The notes: generated by a model from the letters alone, not told the origin. DNA of 64,000 nt from Natrinema marinum (GCF_024296685.1 NZ_CP100763.1:2480001-2544000); one strand, 5' to 3'; positions 32,503-41,758 are shown, numbered from the stretch's first letter. Numbers and translations are program-made.

Positions 32503-33777
32503 ATGAGCATGTCAGAGCCAACAGTCGGGGACGAACTCGCCGGCCGGTACGAGATCCGCGAACAGCTCGGGCGAGGCGGGTTCGGCGTCGTCTGGGGCGC
32601 CGACGACGCCGAAACGGGTCGCCCGGTCGCACTGAAACACCCCAACTACAACGGCAACGCGCCGGACGACCTCGTCGACAAGTACTTCGAGCGAGAGACG
32701 GACGTGCTGGAGGACATCCGCGAGGCGGGCGGGCACCCGAACATCATGGGATACCACGGGACCGAACGCGGGTTCGGGATGCCGGTGCTCGTCGTCGAGT
32801 CGATCGACGGCGAGGAACTGGGTACCGTCGTCCGAAACGACGATCCGATCACCGACGACGAGAAGGTCCGCGAGATCGGCATCGGGATCTGCGACGCGCT
32901 ATCCTTCCTCCACGATCACGACCTCATCTACCGCGACCTAAAGCCCGACAACGTCATGATCACCGGCTCCGGAACGCCGAAGATCATCGACTTTACCACT
33001 GCCAAGGGCTTCGTCCCCGAACGAGGCGGCGCCGAGTTCACGACGGGCGAGGCCGCGAGTTCCGCGGCCGGAGAATCGAACGCCGACTCGACCGTGCCAG
33101 GTGAGTTCAAACCGCCGGAGCTGAATCAAGGCTCGGAACAGCGCCAGGGCCCCTGGAGCGACGTTTACTCGATCGGGAAGATCCTCTGCTTTCTCAAGGT
33201 CGGCTGGGTGCCCGACGCCGACGGCGTCGCGCCTTCGGACTTCGGTATCGAGACGGCACCGTACATGGACGAGATCATCGAGCGCTCGACCCGCCACGAC
33301 ACCGTCGACCGCTATCCCAACGCGTCCGTGCTCAAGCGGTCCCTCGAGGAGCGCGACGCGACGATGCCGACGCAGGCGTCGGTCCGCTGGCTCGGCCGCG
33401 ACGAGCGATGGACGATCAGCCCGGGCGACACCATCGGCCGAAAGACGGCGGACGGACCGCGGCCCTCGATCATGCTCGCGGACGACCGCCACAAGGCGCT
33501 GTCCGCCGTCCACTGTCGGTTCGACACCGACGAGGCCGGCAACTGGCGCGTGATCGACACCAGCCTCAACGGCACCTACATCAGCAAACACGACGAGCGG
33601 GAGTGGAACCTCCTGCTCTCGGAAACCGGACAGGAACGTCAGCGACGCCGCGGCGAGTCGGTCCCCGACGACCTCGAGGCCGCGAGCGCCCTCGAGCCGG
33701 GCGACACTATCGCCCTGGTCAGTCCCTCGTATCCGGAACGGTTCTACTTCCAGTTCGACCACCAACCCGCGGAATGA
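32503..33777 (+). CDS. Serine/threonine protein kinase with C-terminal FHA domain
   Basis: 424 residues. Kinase domain: glycine loop LGRGGFGVV (~22-30), Lys in VALKH (~45), catalytic loop YRDLKPDNVM (Asp ~146, Lys ~148, Asn ~151), and metal-binding Asp in IIDFTTAKG (~164), where DFG is DFT. The APE-like motif is KPPEL. From ~300 a C-terminal FHA domain follows (TIGRKTADGPRPS, SAVHCRF, SLNGTYISK), with the extra segment EWNLLLSETGQERQRRR also found in the two next proteins. No membrane helix. Its stop overlaps the PP2C start (ATGA), so kinase and phosphatase are translationally coupled. Confidence 0.92.
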   Translation: MSMSEPTVGDELAGRYEIREQLGRGGFGVVWGADDAETGRPVALKHPNYNGNAPDDLVDKYFERETDVLEDIREAGGHPNIMGYHGTERGFGMPVLVVESIDGEELGTVVRNDDPITDDEKVREIGIGICDALSFLHDHDLIYRDLKPDNVMITGSGTPKIIDFTTAKGFVPERGGAEFTTGEAASSAAGESNADSTVPGEFKPPELNQGSEQRQGPWSDVYSIGKILCFLKVGWVPDADGVAPSDFGIETAPYMDEIIERSTRHDTVDRYPNASVLKRSLEERDATMPTQASVRWLGRDERWTISPGDTIGRKTADGPRPSIMLADDRHKALSAVHCRFDTDEAGNWRVIDTSLNGTYISKHDEREWNLLLSETGQERQRRRGESVPDDLEAASALEPGDTIALVSPSYPERFYFQFDHQPAE

Positions 33778-35456
33778 CCATGGAATACGCGAGCACCATC
33801 GACATCGGCGCGCGAAAGCAACGACGCGACGGAATCAACGAAGACGCGATCGCGACGGCGGTCTTCGAGAACCACCACCGGCAGACGGATCGGCCGGTCG
33901 GGATCTTCGTTCTCGGCGACGGCGTCGGTGGCGAGGCCTGCGGCGACGTAGCTGCCTTCCTGGCGACGACCGTGGTCAGAAAGCGACTCACGGACGAACT
34001 CCTCGGCCCCGGCACCGATCTCCCGGAGGCGTTCGAGATCGACTCCTACGAGCCGACGCCGCCGACGGTCGACACCGCCGACGGATCGGCCGGCTCCATC
34101 TCCGAGGAGCGGATTCGGGCCGCGATTCAGGACGGGATCGACGCCGCACAGCAACACGTCCAGGAGTTCGCCCGCACCATCGGCGGCCGCCCGGCGACGA
34201 CGCTCGTCGTCGGCGTCTACGTCGACGGGATACTCCACTACGGCTGGGTCGGCGACAGCCGGATTTACGTCATCAACGAGCGCCACGAGGAGACGCGACA
34301 ACTCACGCGAGACCACGCCGTCACGAACGACCTGCTCGAGCGCGGCGAGATCGACGACGAGGTGTACGCCCGCATCCACCCCGACGCGACGGCGATCACG
34401 AACGCCGTCGGCGGCTCGGCACACGGCCAGCCGAGCGTCGACGTCGAGTTCGGCACTGCGGAGATCTACCGCGACGACATCGTCCTGTTCACCAGCGACG
34501 GGCTGATCGACGCGTTCCCGGACAACCGCTCCCTTCGGCAGGCTTACCAGCAGGCGTCCGACGTGGACGCCGTCCGCGAGGAGATCCGCGAGTCGCTCGT
34601 CACCGAAGACGAGATCCGGGAGATCGTCCTCGAGGCCGAAGACCTCCACGACGCCGTCGAACGGCTCGTCTCCTTTGCCAACGAGCGCGGCGGCAAGGAC
34701 AACCTCTCGATCACGCTCGCGCGGGATCCGGGGACGACGCCCTCGCCGGACACGCCGCCGTTCAGAGGCGAGATCGACTCCCGCGAGCTGACCGACCGCG
34801 AGACGGTCATCGAGCCGGCCGGGAGCGACGATGGCACAGACGCGACTGCGGAGCCGGACTCGGCTAACACAGAACGCGAGTCGGACGGGACGGTGGACTC
34901 GGACTCCGACGGGTCGAGCGCCGCGCCGAGGGAGGGCGGCACCGCGAAAGTGGTCTCGGCCGGCGAGGGCGAGCCGCCATCGGCGGCGGTCACGATTGCA
35001 GGCGACGAGACCATCTTCGAGGTCGTCGACGGCGTCACCATCGGCCGGACGACGGACGACCGCGAGCACACTCCCAACATCGGCCTCGTCGTCGACGAGG
35101 ACGATCCCGTCGAGTCGAACCACGCCCGTCTCGAGTTCGACGACGGCGACTGGCACGTTCGCGACATCAGCGCCGTCGGCACGTTCGTCGAGGAGACCGA
35201 CGGGCAGTGGGCGGTGCTCCTCTCGAGCGAAGGGGCGGCGCTGCACCGAGAGCACGGGTTCGATCCGACCGCCGCCGCGGAGGGCGAGCTGTCGGAGACG
35301 TCGCGACTGCGGGACGGGACGGCGTTCACGCTCGAGGACCCCCGGAAGGAGAACCCGATCACGTTCCGCTTCTTCTCGTCGGTCGACCACGCCCGGAACC
35401 GGACGCGCTGGAGCGATTCGACCGGCGGACGACCCTTCAGCGGGTTCCGGACGTAA
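33774..35456 (+). CDS. PP2C-family protein phosphatase with C-terminal FHA domain
   Basis: 560 residues from ATG 33774, overlapping the kinase stop. The PP2C core occupies roughly residues 5-320: RRDGINEDAI (metal Asp ~24), VLGDGVGGEACGD (Asp ~49), WVGDSRIYVI, LTRDHAVTNDL, FTSDGLIDAF and GGKDNLSITLA, so all metal ligands are visible. An Asp/Ser/Glu-rich linker (~325-405) leads to an FHA-like domain (VTIGRTTDDRE, ESNHARLEF, SAVGTFVEE) in which the usual Asn-Gly is Val-Gly. It shares the WAVLLSSEG insertion with the kinases. It would reverse phosphorylation by the flanking kinases. Confidence 0.92.
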   Translation: MTMEYASTIDIGARKQRRDGINEDAIATAVFENHHRQTDRPVGIFVLGDGVGGEACGDVAAFLATTVVRKRLTDELLGPGTDLPEAFEIDSYEPTPPTVDTADGSAGSISEERIRAAIQDGIDAAQQHVQEFARTIGGRPATTLVVGVYVDGILHYGWVGDSRIYVINERHEETRQLTRDHAVTNDLLERGEIDDEVYARIHPDATAITNAVGGSAHGQPSVDVEFGTAEIYRDDIVLFTSDGLIDAFPDNRSLRQAYQQASDVDAVREEIRESLVTEDEIREIVLEAEDLHDAVERLVSFANERGGKDNLSITLARDPGTTPSPDTPPFRGEIDSRELTDRETVIEPAGSDDGTDATAEPDSANTERESDGTVDSDSDGSSAAPREGGTAKVVSAGEGEPPSAAVTIAGDETIFEVVDGVTIGRTTDDREHTPNIGLVVDEDDPVESNHARLEFDDGDWHVRDISAVGTFVEETDGQWAVLLSSEGAALHREHGFDPTAAAEGELSETSRLRDGTAFTLEDPRKENPITFRFFSSVDHARNRTRWSDSTGGRPFSGFRT

Positions 35457-35473
35457 CCGCCGAGCCCGACGTA

Positions 35474-36691
35474 ATGTCAGGTGAACTCCGTCCCGGATCC
35501 GTCGTCGACGATCGGTTTCGACTCGAGGAGCGCCTCGGCGCCGGCGGGCTCGGAACGGTCTGGCGGGCGATCGACCGCGAACGAGAGCAGCCGATCGCAC
35601 TCAAGTGTGAGACCGACGGCGCTCACGATCGAGAACAGATCCGAGCACACTTTCGGGGGGAACTGCAGTGGTTCCGCCGGTTCGAAGGCGGGCCGGTTCC
35701 GGGCTCGCTCGTCCACTTTCTCGACGGATCGGTCGGCGGTGAGACGGCGTACATCGCCACGGAGCTGATCGACGGCGGCTCGGTCGCCGAACGCTTCGAC
35801 CGCGGAGACACGGAGCCGTCGCTCGAGGCCGTCCGCGCGATCGGCGGCCCCGTCTGCAGGGCGCTCGCGTTCCTCCACCGCAACGGCGTCGCCCACCTCG
35901 ATCTGAAGCCGAGTAACGTGCTCGTTCGTCGCTCCGGGCAGCCGGCCGTGATCGATCTGAACGCCGCGGTGTCGACCGAGACGGAGCCGGACGTGCGCTT
36001 CGGGGAGGACCCGTTCAAGGCGCCCGAACTGACGCGGACGAACGGCCGCGCGTCGCCGATCGGACCGCGGTCCGACGTGTACGCGCTCGGCGTGCTGATC
36101 GCGTTTCTGTTGACCGGAACGGCCGCGGCGGAGACGCCCACGTCGACGGCGCGGACGGGTGCCGCGTTGCGATCGGCCGGCGCGGACCCGCCGTCCGCCA
36201 TCGTCGACGCGATCCGGCGGGCGACCGCACCGGACCCTCGCGATCGGTTCGACGACGCGGCCGAACTGTCCGACGCCCTCGTTCCCGGTCTCGAGGTGCC
36301 GGCGCGGTCTGCCCGCCTCGTCCACGAGCCGTCCGGACGGACGGTTCGCGTTCGCCCCGGAGACACCTTCGGTCGCTGGGCCGCGGACAGCCGGATTCCG
36401 ACGGTCGTGCTCCCCGACGACGAGCGGTTCCTCGATCCGGAACACGCCGTCCTCGAACACGACGGCGTCGCCTGGCACCTGCGAGATCGGAGCCTCAACG
36501 GCACCGCCGTCCGCCGGGACGCCGGCTGGGAGTTCCTGCTCTCTCGAGACGGTCGCAAGCAGCGCCAGAGCGCCGACGCGCCGCTTCCCCGGCCCGATCC
36601 GCCGACATCGACCCGGCTCTCCGACGGCGATCGAATCGCTCCCGTCAGTCCCGACTACGGCTGTCGGATAACGTTTCGAACCGAGGCGTAA
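35474..36691 (+). CDS. Second Ser/Thr kinase-like protein with C-terminal FHA domain
   Basis: 405 residues from ATG 35474. Kinase domain: LGAGGLGTVW (~21-30), Lys in IALKCE (~44), catalytic loop HLDLKPSNVL (Asp ~143, Lys ~145, Asn ~148). The metal-binding motif is VIDLNAAV (DLN for DFG), and the activation segment is short with an intact APE (KAPEL). The C-terminal FHA domain (TFGRWAADSR, LDPEHAVLEH, SLNGTAVRR) has the same EFLLSRDGRKQRQ insertion as its neighbours; the usual Ser before His is Asp-Pro-Glu. It may be a weak kinase or pseudokinase partner of the first. It ends the cluster; the next gene is convergent. Confidence 0.9.
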   Translation: MSGELRPGSVVDDRFRLEERLGAGGLGTVWRAIDREREQPIALKCETDGAHDREQIRAHFRGELQWFRRFEGGPVPGSLVHFLDGSVGGETAYIATELIDGGSVAERFDRGDTEPSLEAVRAIGGPVCRALAFLHRNGVAHLDLKPSNVLVRRSGQPAVIDLNAAVSTETEPDVRFGEDPFKAPELTRTNGRASPIGPRSDVYALGVLIAFLLTGTAAAETPTSTARTGAALRSAGADPPSAIVDAIRRATAPDPRDRFDDAAELSDALVPGLEVPARSARLVHEPSGRTVRVRPGDTFGRWAADSRIPTVVLPDDERFLDPEHAVLEHDGVAWHLRDRSLNGTAVRRDAGWEFLLSRDGRKQRQSADAPLPRPDPPTSTRLSDGDRIAPVSPDYGCRITFRTEA

Positions 36692-36760
36692 CGGCGCGAC
36701 TCGAGCCGTCGGTGGCGGGACCGGTATCCGCGTCGAGGGCGGCTGGAAACGGTCGTATCG

Positions 36761-37681
36761 CTACGGTCCGTCGATGAGCTCGTCGGCGAACGTCGACAGC
36801 GCCTGCTTGGGCTCGTCGCTCTGGAGGCCAACGATGACGTGGTCGACGCCGAGTGCCTCGAGATCGCGGAAATACTCCCGAAACCACTCGAGGCCGGCGC
36901 GATAGCCGAGATGGAGCGGCTCGGGCTCGTCCTCGGGGTCGTCGGCCAGTTCGACGCGGACGGCCATCGCGTAGGGTTTCTCGCCCGCGTCCGCGCGCCA
37001 GTCAGCGACGTAGTCCTCGAGCGTGCGCTCGGGCAGGTGATAGAACAGCCAGCCGTCGCCGTGTTCGGCGATCCACTCGCGGGACTGGCGGGCGTGGCCC
37101 GTCGGGAGGAGGGGAATCGTCTCGGCCGTCGGCTTCGGAACTACGTCGAGGTCACCCTCGAGCGAGCCCCAGCGCCCCTCGAGTTCGGGGAAGTCCTCGC
37201 ACCAGACCGTCCGCATGGCCTCGACGCTCTCGCGAAAGAGCGCGCCGCGCTCGTCGTGCTCGACATCGAAGGCGGGATACTCGGGGTCGCGGTCACCGGA
37301 GGCGACGCCGAGGACGAGCCGCCCGTCCGAGAGTCGGTCGACGGTCGCGGCGGATTTCGCGACGTGCAGCGGGTGGCGGAGCGTGAGGACGACGCTCGCG
37401 GTGCCGAGCGCGACCTCGTCGGTGTGGGCCGCGACGTGGGAGAGCCACGGCCAGGTGTCGAACGTCTGGCCGGCGTCGCCGAACTTCGGCCAGTAGGTCG
37501 GCACGTCCCGCGTCCAGAGGCCGTCGAAGCCGACCGATTCGGCGTGCGCTGCGAGTCGGAGCTCGTCCTCGATCGACGGCGTCGATCGGTTGGCCCCCGT
37601 CAGCGGAAAACCGGTGCCGAACGTCATCCCGTCGCCCGAAAACAACCGCCGATATCCGGCGTTCTCGTGTCCGTCGGCCAT
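36761..37681 (-). CDS. Luciferase-like (LLM class) flavin-dependent oxidoreductase
   Basis: 306 residues, a bacterial-luciferase-type TIM barrel. Features include HAESVGFDGLWTRDVP, HPLHVAKSAATVDRLSDGRL, VLGVASGDRDPEYPAF and LPTGHARQSREWIAEHGDGW. In this superfamily the enzyme uses reduced FMN or F420. Haloarchaea make F420, so either is possible. The substrate is unknown. It is convergent with the kinase cluster and is not part of it by strand. Confidence 0.85.
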   Translation of the reverse strand: MADGHENAGYRRLFSGDGMTFGTGFPLTGANRSTPSIEDELRLAAHAESVGFDGLWTRDVPTYWPKFGDAGQTFDTWPWLSHVAAHTDEVALGTASVVLTLRHPLHVAKSAATVDRLSDGRLVLGVASGDRDPEYPAFDVEHDERGALFRESVEAMRTVWCEDFPELEGRWGSLEGDLDVVPKPTAETIPLLPTGHARQSREWIAEHGDGWLFYHLPERTLEDYVADWRADAGEKPYAMAVRVELADDPEDEPEPLHLGYRAGLEWFREYFRDLEALGVDHVIVGLQSDEPKQALSTFADELIDGP

Positions 37682-37817
37682 TCAGTAGTGCTATCGGGCG
37701 CTGGGCCATGACGGTGACGATACGAGTTGCCGCCGGCATCGGCCGCCGTCGCTCGTCGGCGAGTAAAAAACGGAAAATCGAAGCGAGAGTCGGCAGCCGG
37801 GTCGTCGCTCGAGTTGA

Positions 37818-39788
37818 TCAGTCGTCGGCGGGTGCGCCAGAGCTGCCGCCTTCGGCCTGCTCTTTGGTCCAGGAGAGCTTGCCGCCGGCCGCGAGGATGG
37901 CGCGTTCGCGCTCGGAGGCGTCGAGCGTCGCGGTGTACTCATCGCCGTTGACGCGGACGGTGAACTCCTCCTGTCCGCTCGTGACGGCGTCGTAGACGTC
38001 GTCGACGATCTCGATCTCGTCGCCCTGGTCGATGTTCTCGTAGGTGTCCTCGTCGATCGTCAGCGGGACGATCCCGAAGTTGAAGAGGTTCGCGCGGTGG
38101 ATCCGGGCGAAGCTCTGTGCGAGGACGCCCTCGATGCCGAGGTACATCGGACAGAGGGCGGCGTGCTCGCGCGAGGAGCCCTGACCGTAGTTCTCGCCGG
38201 CGACGAGGAAGCCGCCGTCGGCCTCGAGCGCGCGGTCAGCGAAGGTCTCGTCGACACGCGAGAGGGTGAACTCGGAGAGTTTGGGGACGTTCGACCGGTA
38301 CATCAGGATGTCCTGCGTTGCAGGGATGATGTGGTCGGTCGTGATGTTGTCCTCCATCTTCAGGAGCGCCTCGCCCGCGATGTCGGAGTCGAGCTGGTCT
38401 TTCAGCGGCACGTCGCCGATGTTGGGGCCCTTGATGAGCTCGTCGTCGACGGCCTCGTCGGGGCTGATGAGGTCCGTCTTGGAGCCGTCGTACTCGTCGG
38501 GGAGTTCGACGCCGGGGGCCTCGAGGTCGCCGAGTTCGTCGGCGAGGTTCCGGGGGTCGACGATTTCGCCCTTGAGCGACGCGGCGGCGGCGACCTCCGG
38601 CGAGCAGAGGTAGACGTTGTCGTCTTCGATACCCGAGCGGCCCTCGAAGTTGCGGTTGAACGTCCGCAGCGAGACGGAGTCCGAGGAGGGGACGTGACCG
38701 ATGCCGATACAGGCACCACACGTCGCCTCGGAGAAGTTAACGCCGGCGGCCATCATCTCAGCGACCCAGCCCTCGCGGGCGAGCATCTCGGAGGCCTGCT
38801 TGGAGCCGGGCGCGACGATGGTGTCGGTTTCCATCGAGGTCTCGCGACCCTCGAGCATCTTGGCGACGGGGAGGATGTCCTCGTAGCCGCCGTTGGTACA
38901 GGAGCCGACGATGACCTGCTCGACGGACTCGCCTTCGACTTCGCTGACGGGAACGACCTTGTCGGGCATCGAGGGCTGAGCGATCAGCGGCTCGAGGTCC
39001 GAGAGGTCGACGACGATCTCGTCGTCGTAGTCGGCGTCGTCGTCGGGCTGGAGCTCGACGTATTCGTCGCCGCGGCCGACGCGCTGGAGGTAGTCCTCGG
39101 TCTGCTCGTCGGTCGGGAAGATCGACGTCGTCGCGCCGAGTTCCGTACCCATGTTGGTGATCGTCATCCGCTCGGGCGCGGTCAGCGTCTCGACACCGGG
39201 GCCGGTGTACTCGAGGATCTTGCCGACGCCGCCCTTGACGGAGAGCCGTCGCAGAAGCTCGAGGATGACGTCTTTCGCGGTGGCCCACTCGGGGAGCTCG
39301 CCCTCGAGGCGGACGTTGACGACTTCGGGCATCTCGATGTAGTACGGTGCGCCGCCCATGGCGACGGTGACGTCGATCCCGCCGGCGCCGATGGCGAGTT
39401 CGCCGAGGCCGCCGGGCGTGGGCGTGTGGCTGTCCGAACCGAGCAGCGTCTTGCCGGGAGCCGCGAAGTTCTCGCGGTGGACGTTGTGGCAGATGCCGTT
39501 ACCGGGGCGAGAGAAGTGAGCGCCGTATTTGCCGGCCGCAGAACGGAGGAAACGGTGGTCGTCGGTGTTTTTAAAGTCGAACTGATAGGTCTGGTGATCA
39601 CAGTACTGTGCAGCGATCTCGGTCTGCACTTCGTCCAGCCCCATCGCTTCGAACTGGAGCCAGACCATCGTACCGGTCGTGTCCTGAGTGAGCACCTGAT
39701 CGATCTCGATCCCGATCTCCTCGCCGGTCTCGAGTTCGCCCTCGACGAGGTGGTCGTCGAGAATCTTCTCGGTGAGAGTCTGTCCCAT
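37818..39788 (-). CDS. acn: Aconitate hydratase
   Basis: 656 residues, starting MGQTLTEKILDDHLVEGELE. The three cysteines holding the 4Fe-4S cluster are visible in VGSCTNGGYED and in ATCGACIGIGHVPSSDS. Substrate-binding blocks are LGSDSHTPTPGG, LCSPEVAAAASLKGEI and the C-terminal swivel domain GENYGQGSSREHAAL. It interconverts citrate and isocitrate in the TCA cycle. Length is typical of haloarchaeal aconitase, shorter than bacterial AcnA. Single gene with its own upstream region. Confidence 0.95.
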   Translation of the reverse strand: MGQTLTEKILDDHLVEGELETGEEIGIEIDQVLTQDTTGTMVWLQFEAMGLDEVQTEIAAQYCDHQTYQFDFKNTDDHRFLRSAAGKYGAHFSRPGNGICHNVHRENFAAPGKTLLGSDSHTPTPGGLGELAIGAGGIDVTVAMGGAPYYIEMPEVVNVRLEGELPEWATAKDVILELLRRLSVKGGVGKILEYTGPGVETLTAPERMTITNMGTELGATTSIFPTDEQTEDYLQRVGRGDEYVELQPDDDADYDDEIVVDLSDLEPLIAQPSMPDKVVPVSEVEGESVEQVIVGSCTNGGYEDILPVAKMLEGRETSMETDTIVAPGSKQASEMLAREGWVAEMMAAGVNFSEATCGACIGIGHVPSSDSVSLRTFNRNFEGRSGIEDDNVYLCSPEVAAAASLKGEIVDPRNLADELGDLEAPGVELPDEYDGSKTDLISPDEAVDDELIKGPNIGDVPLKDQLDSDIAGEALLKMEDNITTDHIIPATQDILMYRSNVPKLSEFTLSRVDETFADRALEADGGFLVAGENYGQGSSREHAALCPMYLGIEGVLAQSFARIHRANLFNFGIVPLTIDEDTYENIDQGDEIEIVDDVYDAVTSGQEEFTVRVNGDEYTATLDASERERAILAAGGKLSWTKEQAEGGSSGAPADD

Positions 39789-40074
39789 AGCACACAGAAG
39801 TCGGCTGTCCGCCCTGATAAATCCAGCGTGTTTCTATGAGGCTGGACCGGCGTACTGCCCATCGTAACGGAACGTTTCGAGAAAATATTGCCAGTCTGAC
39901 GACCGTTCGTCAACCGGGCCGGGATCGCGCTTCGTGATCCGTGAGTACCGGGACCGAGTCCCGGTCCGTGCCCAGTCGGTCGGATCCATCGAGCCGGGGC
40001 GTGTCGAATGGTAGCGTCCCGTCGAGCCGCCGCGAACGGATACGTTTTTCTCGTCCCCGCGGCCTTGCCACCAC

Positions 40075-40557
40075 ATGTTCCGTTCCGGTGTGTTCGTCGC
40101 CGACCACGTTTCGCCGACGACCGACGCGCAGATCCAGCCGAACGGAGTGGATCTCACCGCCGACGTCGTCTTCGAGCAGCTCGAGCCGGGCCGCATCGGC
40201 CGGGACGGCAAGGAGATCGGCGAGCGGATCGCTCGCCCCCTCGAGGAACTCGAGCAGGCCGACCCCGATACGTACTACCTACCGAAAGGGGCCTACGTCG
40301 TCCGGTACGGCGAGCGGATCGCGATCCCGGAGGGCCACGTCGGCTTCGTCTACCCGCGGTCGTCGCTCATGCGCAACTCCTGTATGCTCAACACGGCGGT
40401 CTGGGACGCCGGCTACGAGGGACGCGGCGAGGGACTGCTACAGGTCCACCACGACATCGAACTCGAGCGCGGTGCCCGGATCGCGCAACTGGTCTTCGCC
40501 GAGGCCGGCCACGAGGAGGTCTACGACGGCAGCTATCAGGGCGAGAACCTCGACTGA
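40075..40557 (+). CDS. dut: dUTP nucleotidohydrolase (dUTPase/DCD family)
   Basis: 160 residues. Trimeric dUTPase motifs are readable: VGFVYPRSSLMRNSC, AVWDAGYEGRGEGLLQVH, ERGARIAQLVFAEA and the C-terminal SYQGENLD. The layout, with QIQPNGVDLTADVVFEQLE near the N-terminus, is that of archaeal dUTPases related to dCTP deaminase. It removes dUTP to keep uracil out of DNA and supplies dUMP. Single gene; the 286-bp gap upstream towards acn holds divergent promoters only. Confidence 0.88.
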   Translation: MFRSGVFVADHVSPTTDAQIQPNGVDLTADVVFEQLEPGRIGRDGKEIGERIARPLEELEQADPDTYYLPKGAYVVRYGERIAIPEGHVGFVYPRSSLMRNSCMLNTAVWDAGYEGRGEGLLQVHHDIELERGARIAQLVFAEAGHEEVYDGSYQGENLD

Positions 40558-40653
40558 CCGCCTCGACTGACCGACGGATCCCCGGAGCGTGCCCCAGACC
40601 GCCGGTTCGCGTACCGTTTTGCACCTCCCCGCCGTAGGCTCGAGCGAGTAGCG

Positions 40654-41208
40654 ATGATGGCGACCACCCACGTGTTCACCGGGCTGGCGGTCGTCGCCCC
40701 GGTCGCGTACCTCGTCCCCGAGTTCGCAGTCGCGCTCGCGGTCGGCGCGATCGTCGGCGGGCTCGCACCCGATTTCGACCTCGTCTTGGCCCATCGGCGG
40801 ACGCTGCACTTTCCGGTCGCCGGTCTCGCGGTGGCCGTTCCGGCGGTCGCGGTGGCCGCGGTCGCCCCCTCGAGCCCGACGCTCGCGCTGGCCGCCGTCG
40901 CGGTCACGGCCTGGCTCCACGCCGCCAGCGACGCCCTCGGCGGCGGACTGGAGATGGACCCGTGGAACGATCGTACGGAGCGGGCAGTCTACGACCACGT
41001 TCGTCGTCGGTGGATCCGACCGCGCCGGTGGATTCGCTACGACGGCGCGCCCGAGGACGCCGCCGTCGCGGTAGCGCTGGCGGTGCCGACACTGGTCGTC
41101 TTCGACGGCTGGCTCACGTCCGTGATCGCCGGCGGAGTCGCTATCTCGCTGGTCTACGCGCTGCTCCGACGACGGCTGGTCGCGTGGACGCCCGACTGGC
41201 TCGAGTGA
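40654..41208 (+). CDS. YdjM-like membrane-bound metal-dependent hydrolase family protein
   Basis: 184 residues; two adjacent ATGs (40654 and 40657). N-terminal MATTHVFTGLAVVAPVAYL carries the His typical of YdjM/YfhO-like integral membrane proteins. GGLAPDFDLVLAHRRTLHF has the Asp and His pair, and WLHAASDALGGGLEMDPW is a further His/Asp block. Four or five hydrophobic helices surround these. Members are called metal-dependent hydrolases from sequence; the real substrate is not known. Confidence 0.78.
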   Translation: MMATTHVFTGLAVVAPVAYLVPEFAVALAVGAIVGGLAPDFDLVLAHRRTLHFPVAGLAVAVPAVAVAAVAPSSPTLALAAVAVTAWLHAASDALGGGLEMDPWNDRTERAVYDHVRRRWIRPRRWIRYDGAPEDAAVAVALAVPTLVVFDGWLTSVIAGGVAISLVYALLRRRLVAWTPDWLE

Positions 41209-41293
41209 CTCCGTCTCGGAACGGTCGCCGATGGCGACTCTCAAGCGAGCCGAAGTCGGAACGCTGATACGCCCGCTCGCCGAGCGACCCCGT

Positions 41294-41758
41294 ATGATCG
41301 ACGAGGTCGTCGCCAGAACGACACACCTCCTGTTTGCCGCTCTCTGGGCCGGCAGCGTCTGCTTCGTCGCCGCCGTCGTCCTGCCGCTGGCCCGCGATGG
41401 GGCGTTCAACACGACTCGACCGCTCGAAGTCATCTCAGGCAAGCTCACGGCGATTTCTCGCGTGAGTTCGCTCGTCCTCTTTCTCTCCGGGGGCCACATG
41501 GCCGGCACCGGCTACACCGCGGAGGGGCTCTTCGGGTCGATCAACGGCCGCCTGGTGCTCGCGATGGTCGCGCTCTGGCTCGTCCTGACCGCACTCGTCG
41601 AAATCGGCACGAAGCGACTCGAGGCGGGGCTCACCGGCAAGAAGATCCGCGAACCGGCCCGCGAGGCGCTGCCGGTGTTTCGCGGGGCCGCACTCGCCGC
41701 GATCGGCTTGCTCGTGGTGGCGGGCCTGATCTCGGCCAACGTCGGCGGGTTGTTCTGA
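41294..41758 (+). CDS. Four-helix membrane protein, CopD-like
   Basis: 154 residues from MIDEVVARTTHLLFAALW (ATG 41294). An upstream ATG at 41231 adds 21 residues without membrane character. Four helices lie at about residues 9-31, 49-66, 80-98 and 127-148, with a His in the first helix and another near LSGGHMAGTGY. This layout recalls CopD/DUF420-type haem or copper membrane proteins, but the match is loose. Confidence 0.6.
   Translation: MIDEVVARTTHLLFAALWAGSVCFVAAVVLPLARDGAFNTTRPLEVISGKLTAISRVSSLVLFLSGGHMAGTGYTAEGLFGSINGRLVLAMVALWLVLTALVEIGTKRLEAGLTGKKIREPAREALPVFRGAALAAIGLLVVAGLISANVGGLF

Noticed and set aside
33744-35600. 618-codon antisense frame opposite the PP2C-FHA gene
   Set aside because: The sense strand carries a complete PP2C with all metal motifs and an FHA domain; the antisense product has no domain and an Arg/Val-rich composition.
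30016-36691. Type VI secretion-like or phage-like gene set as explanation for the FHA/kinase/PP2C cluster
   Set aside because: No secretion sheath, spike, membrane complex or phage structural gene is present in the window; only the signalling parts resemble it.
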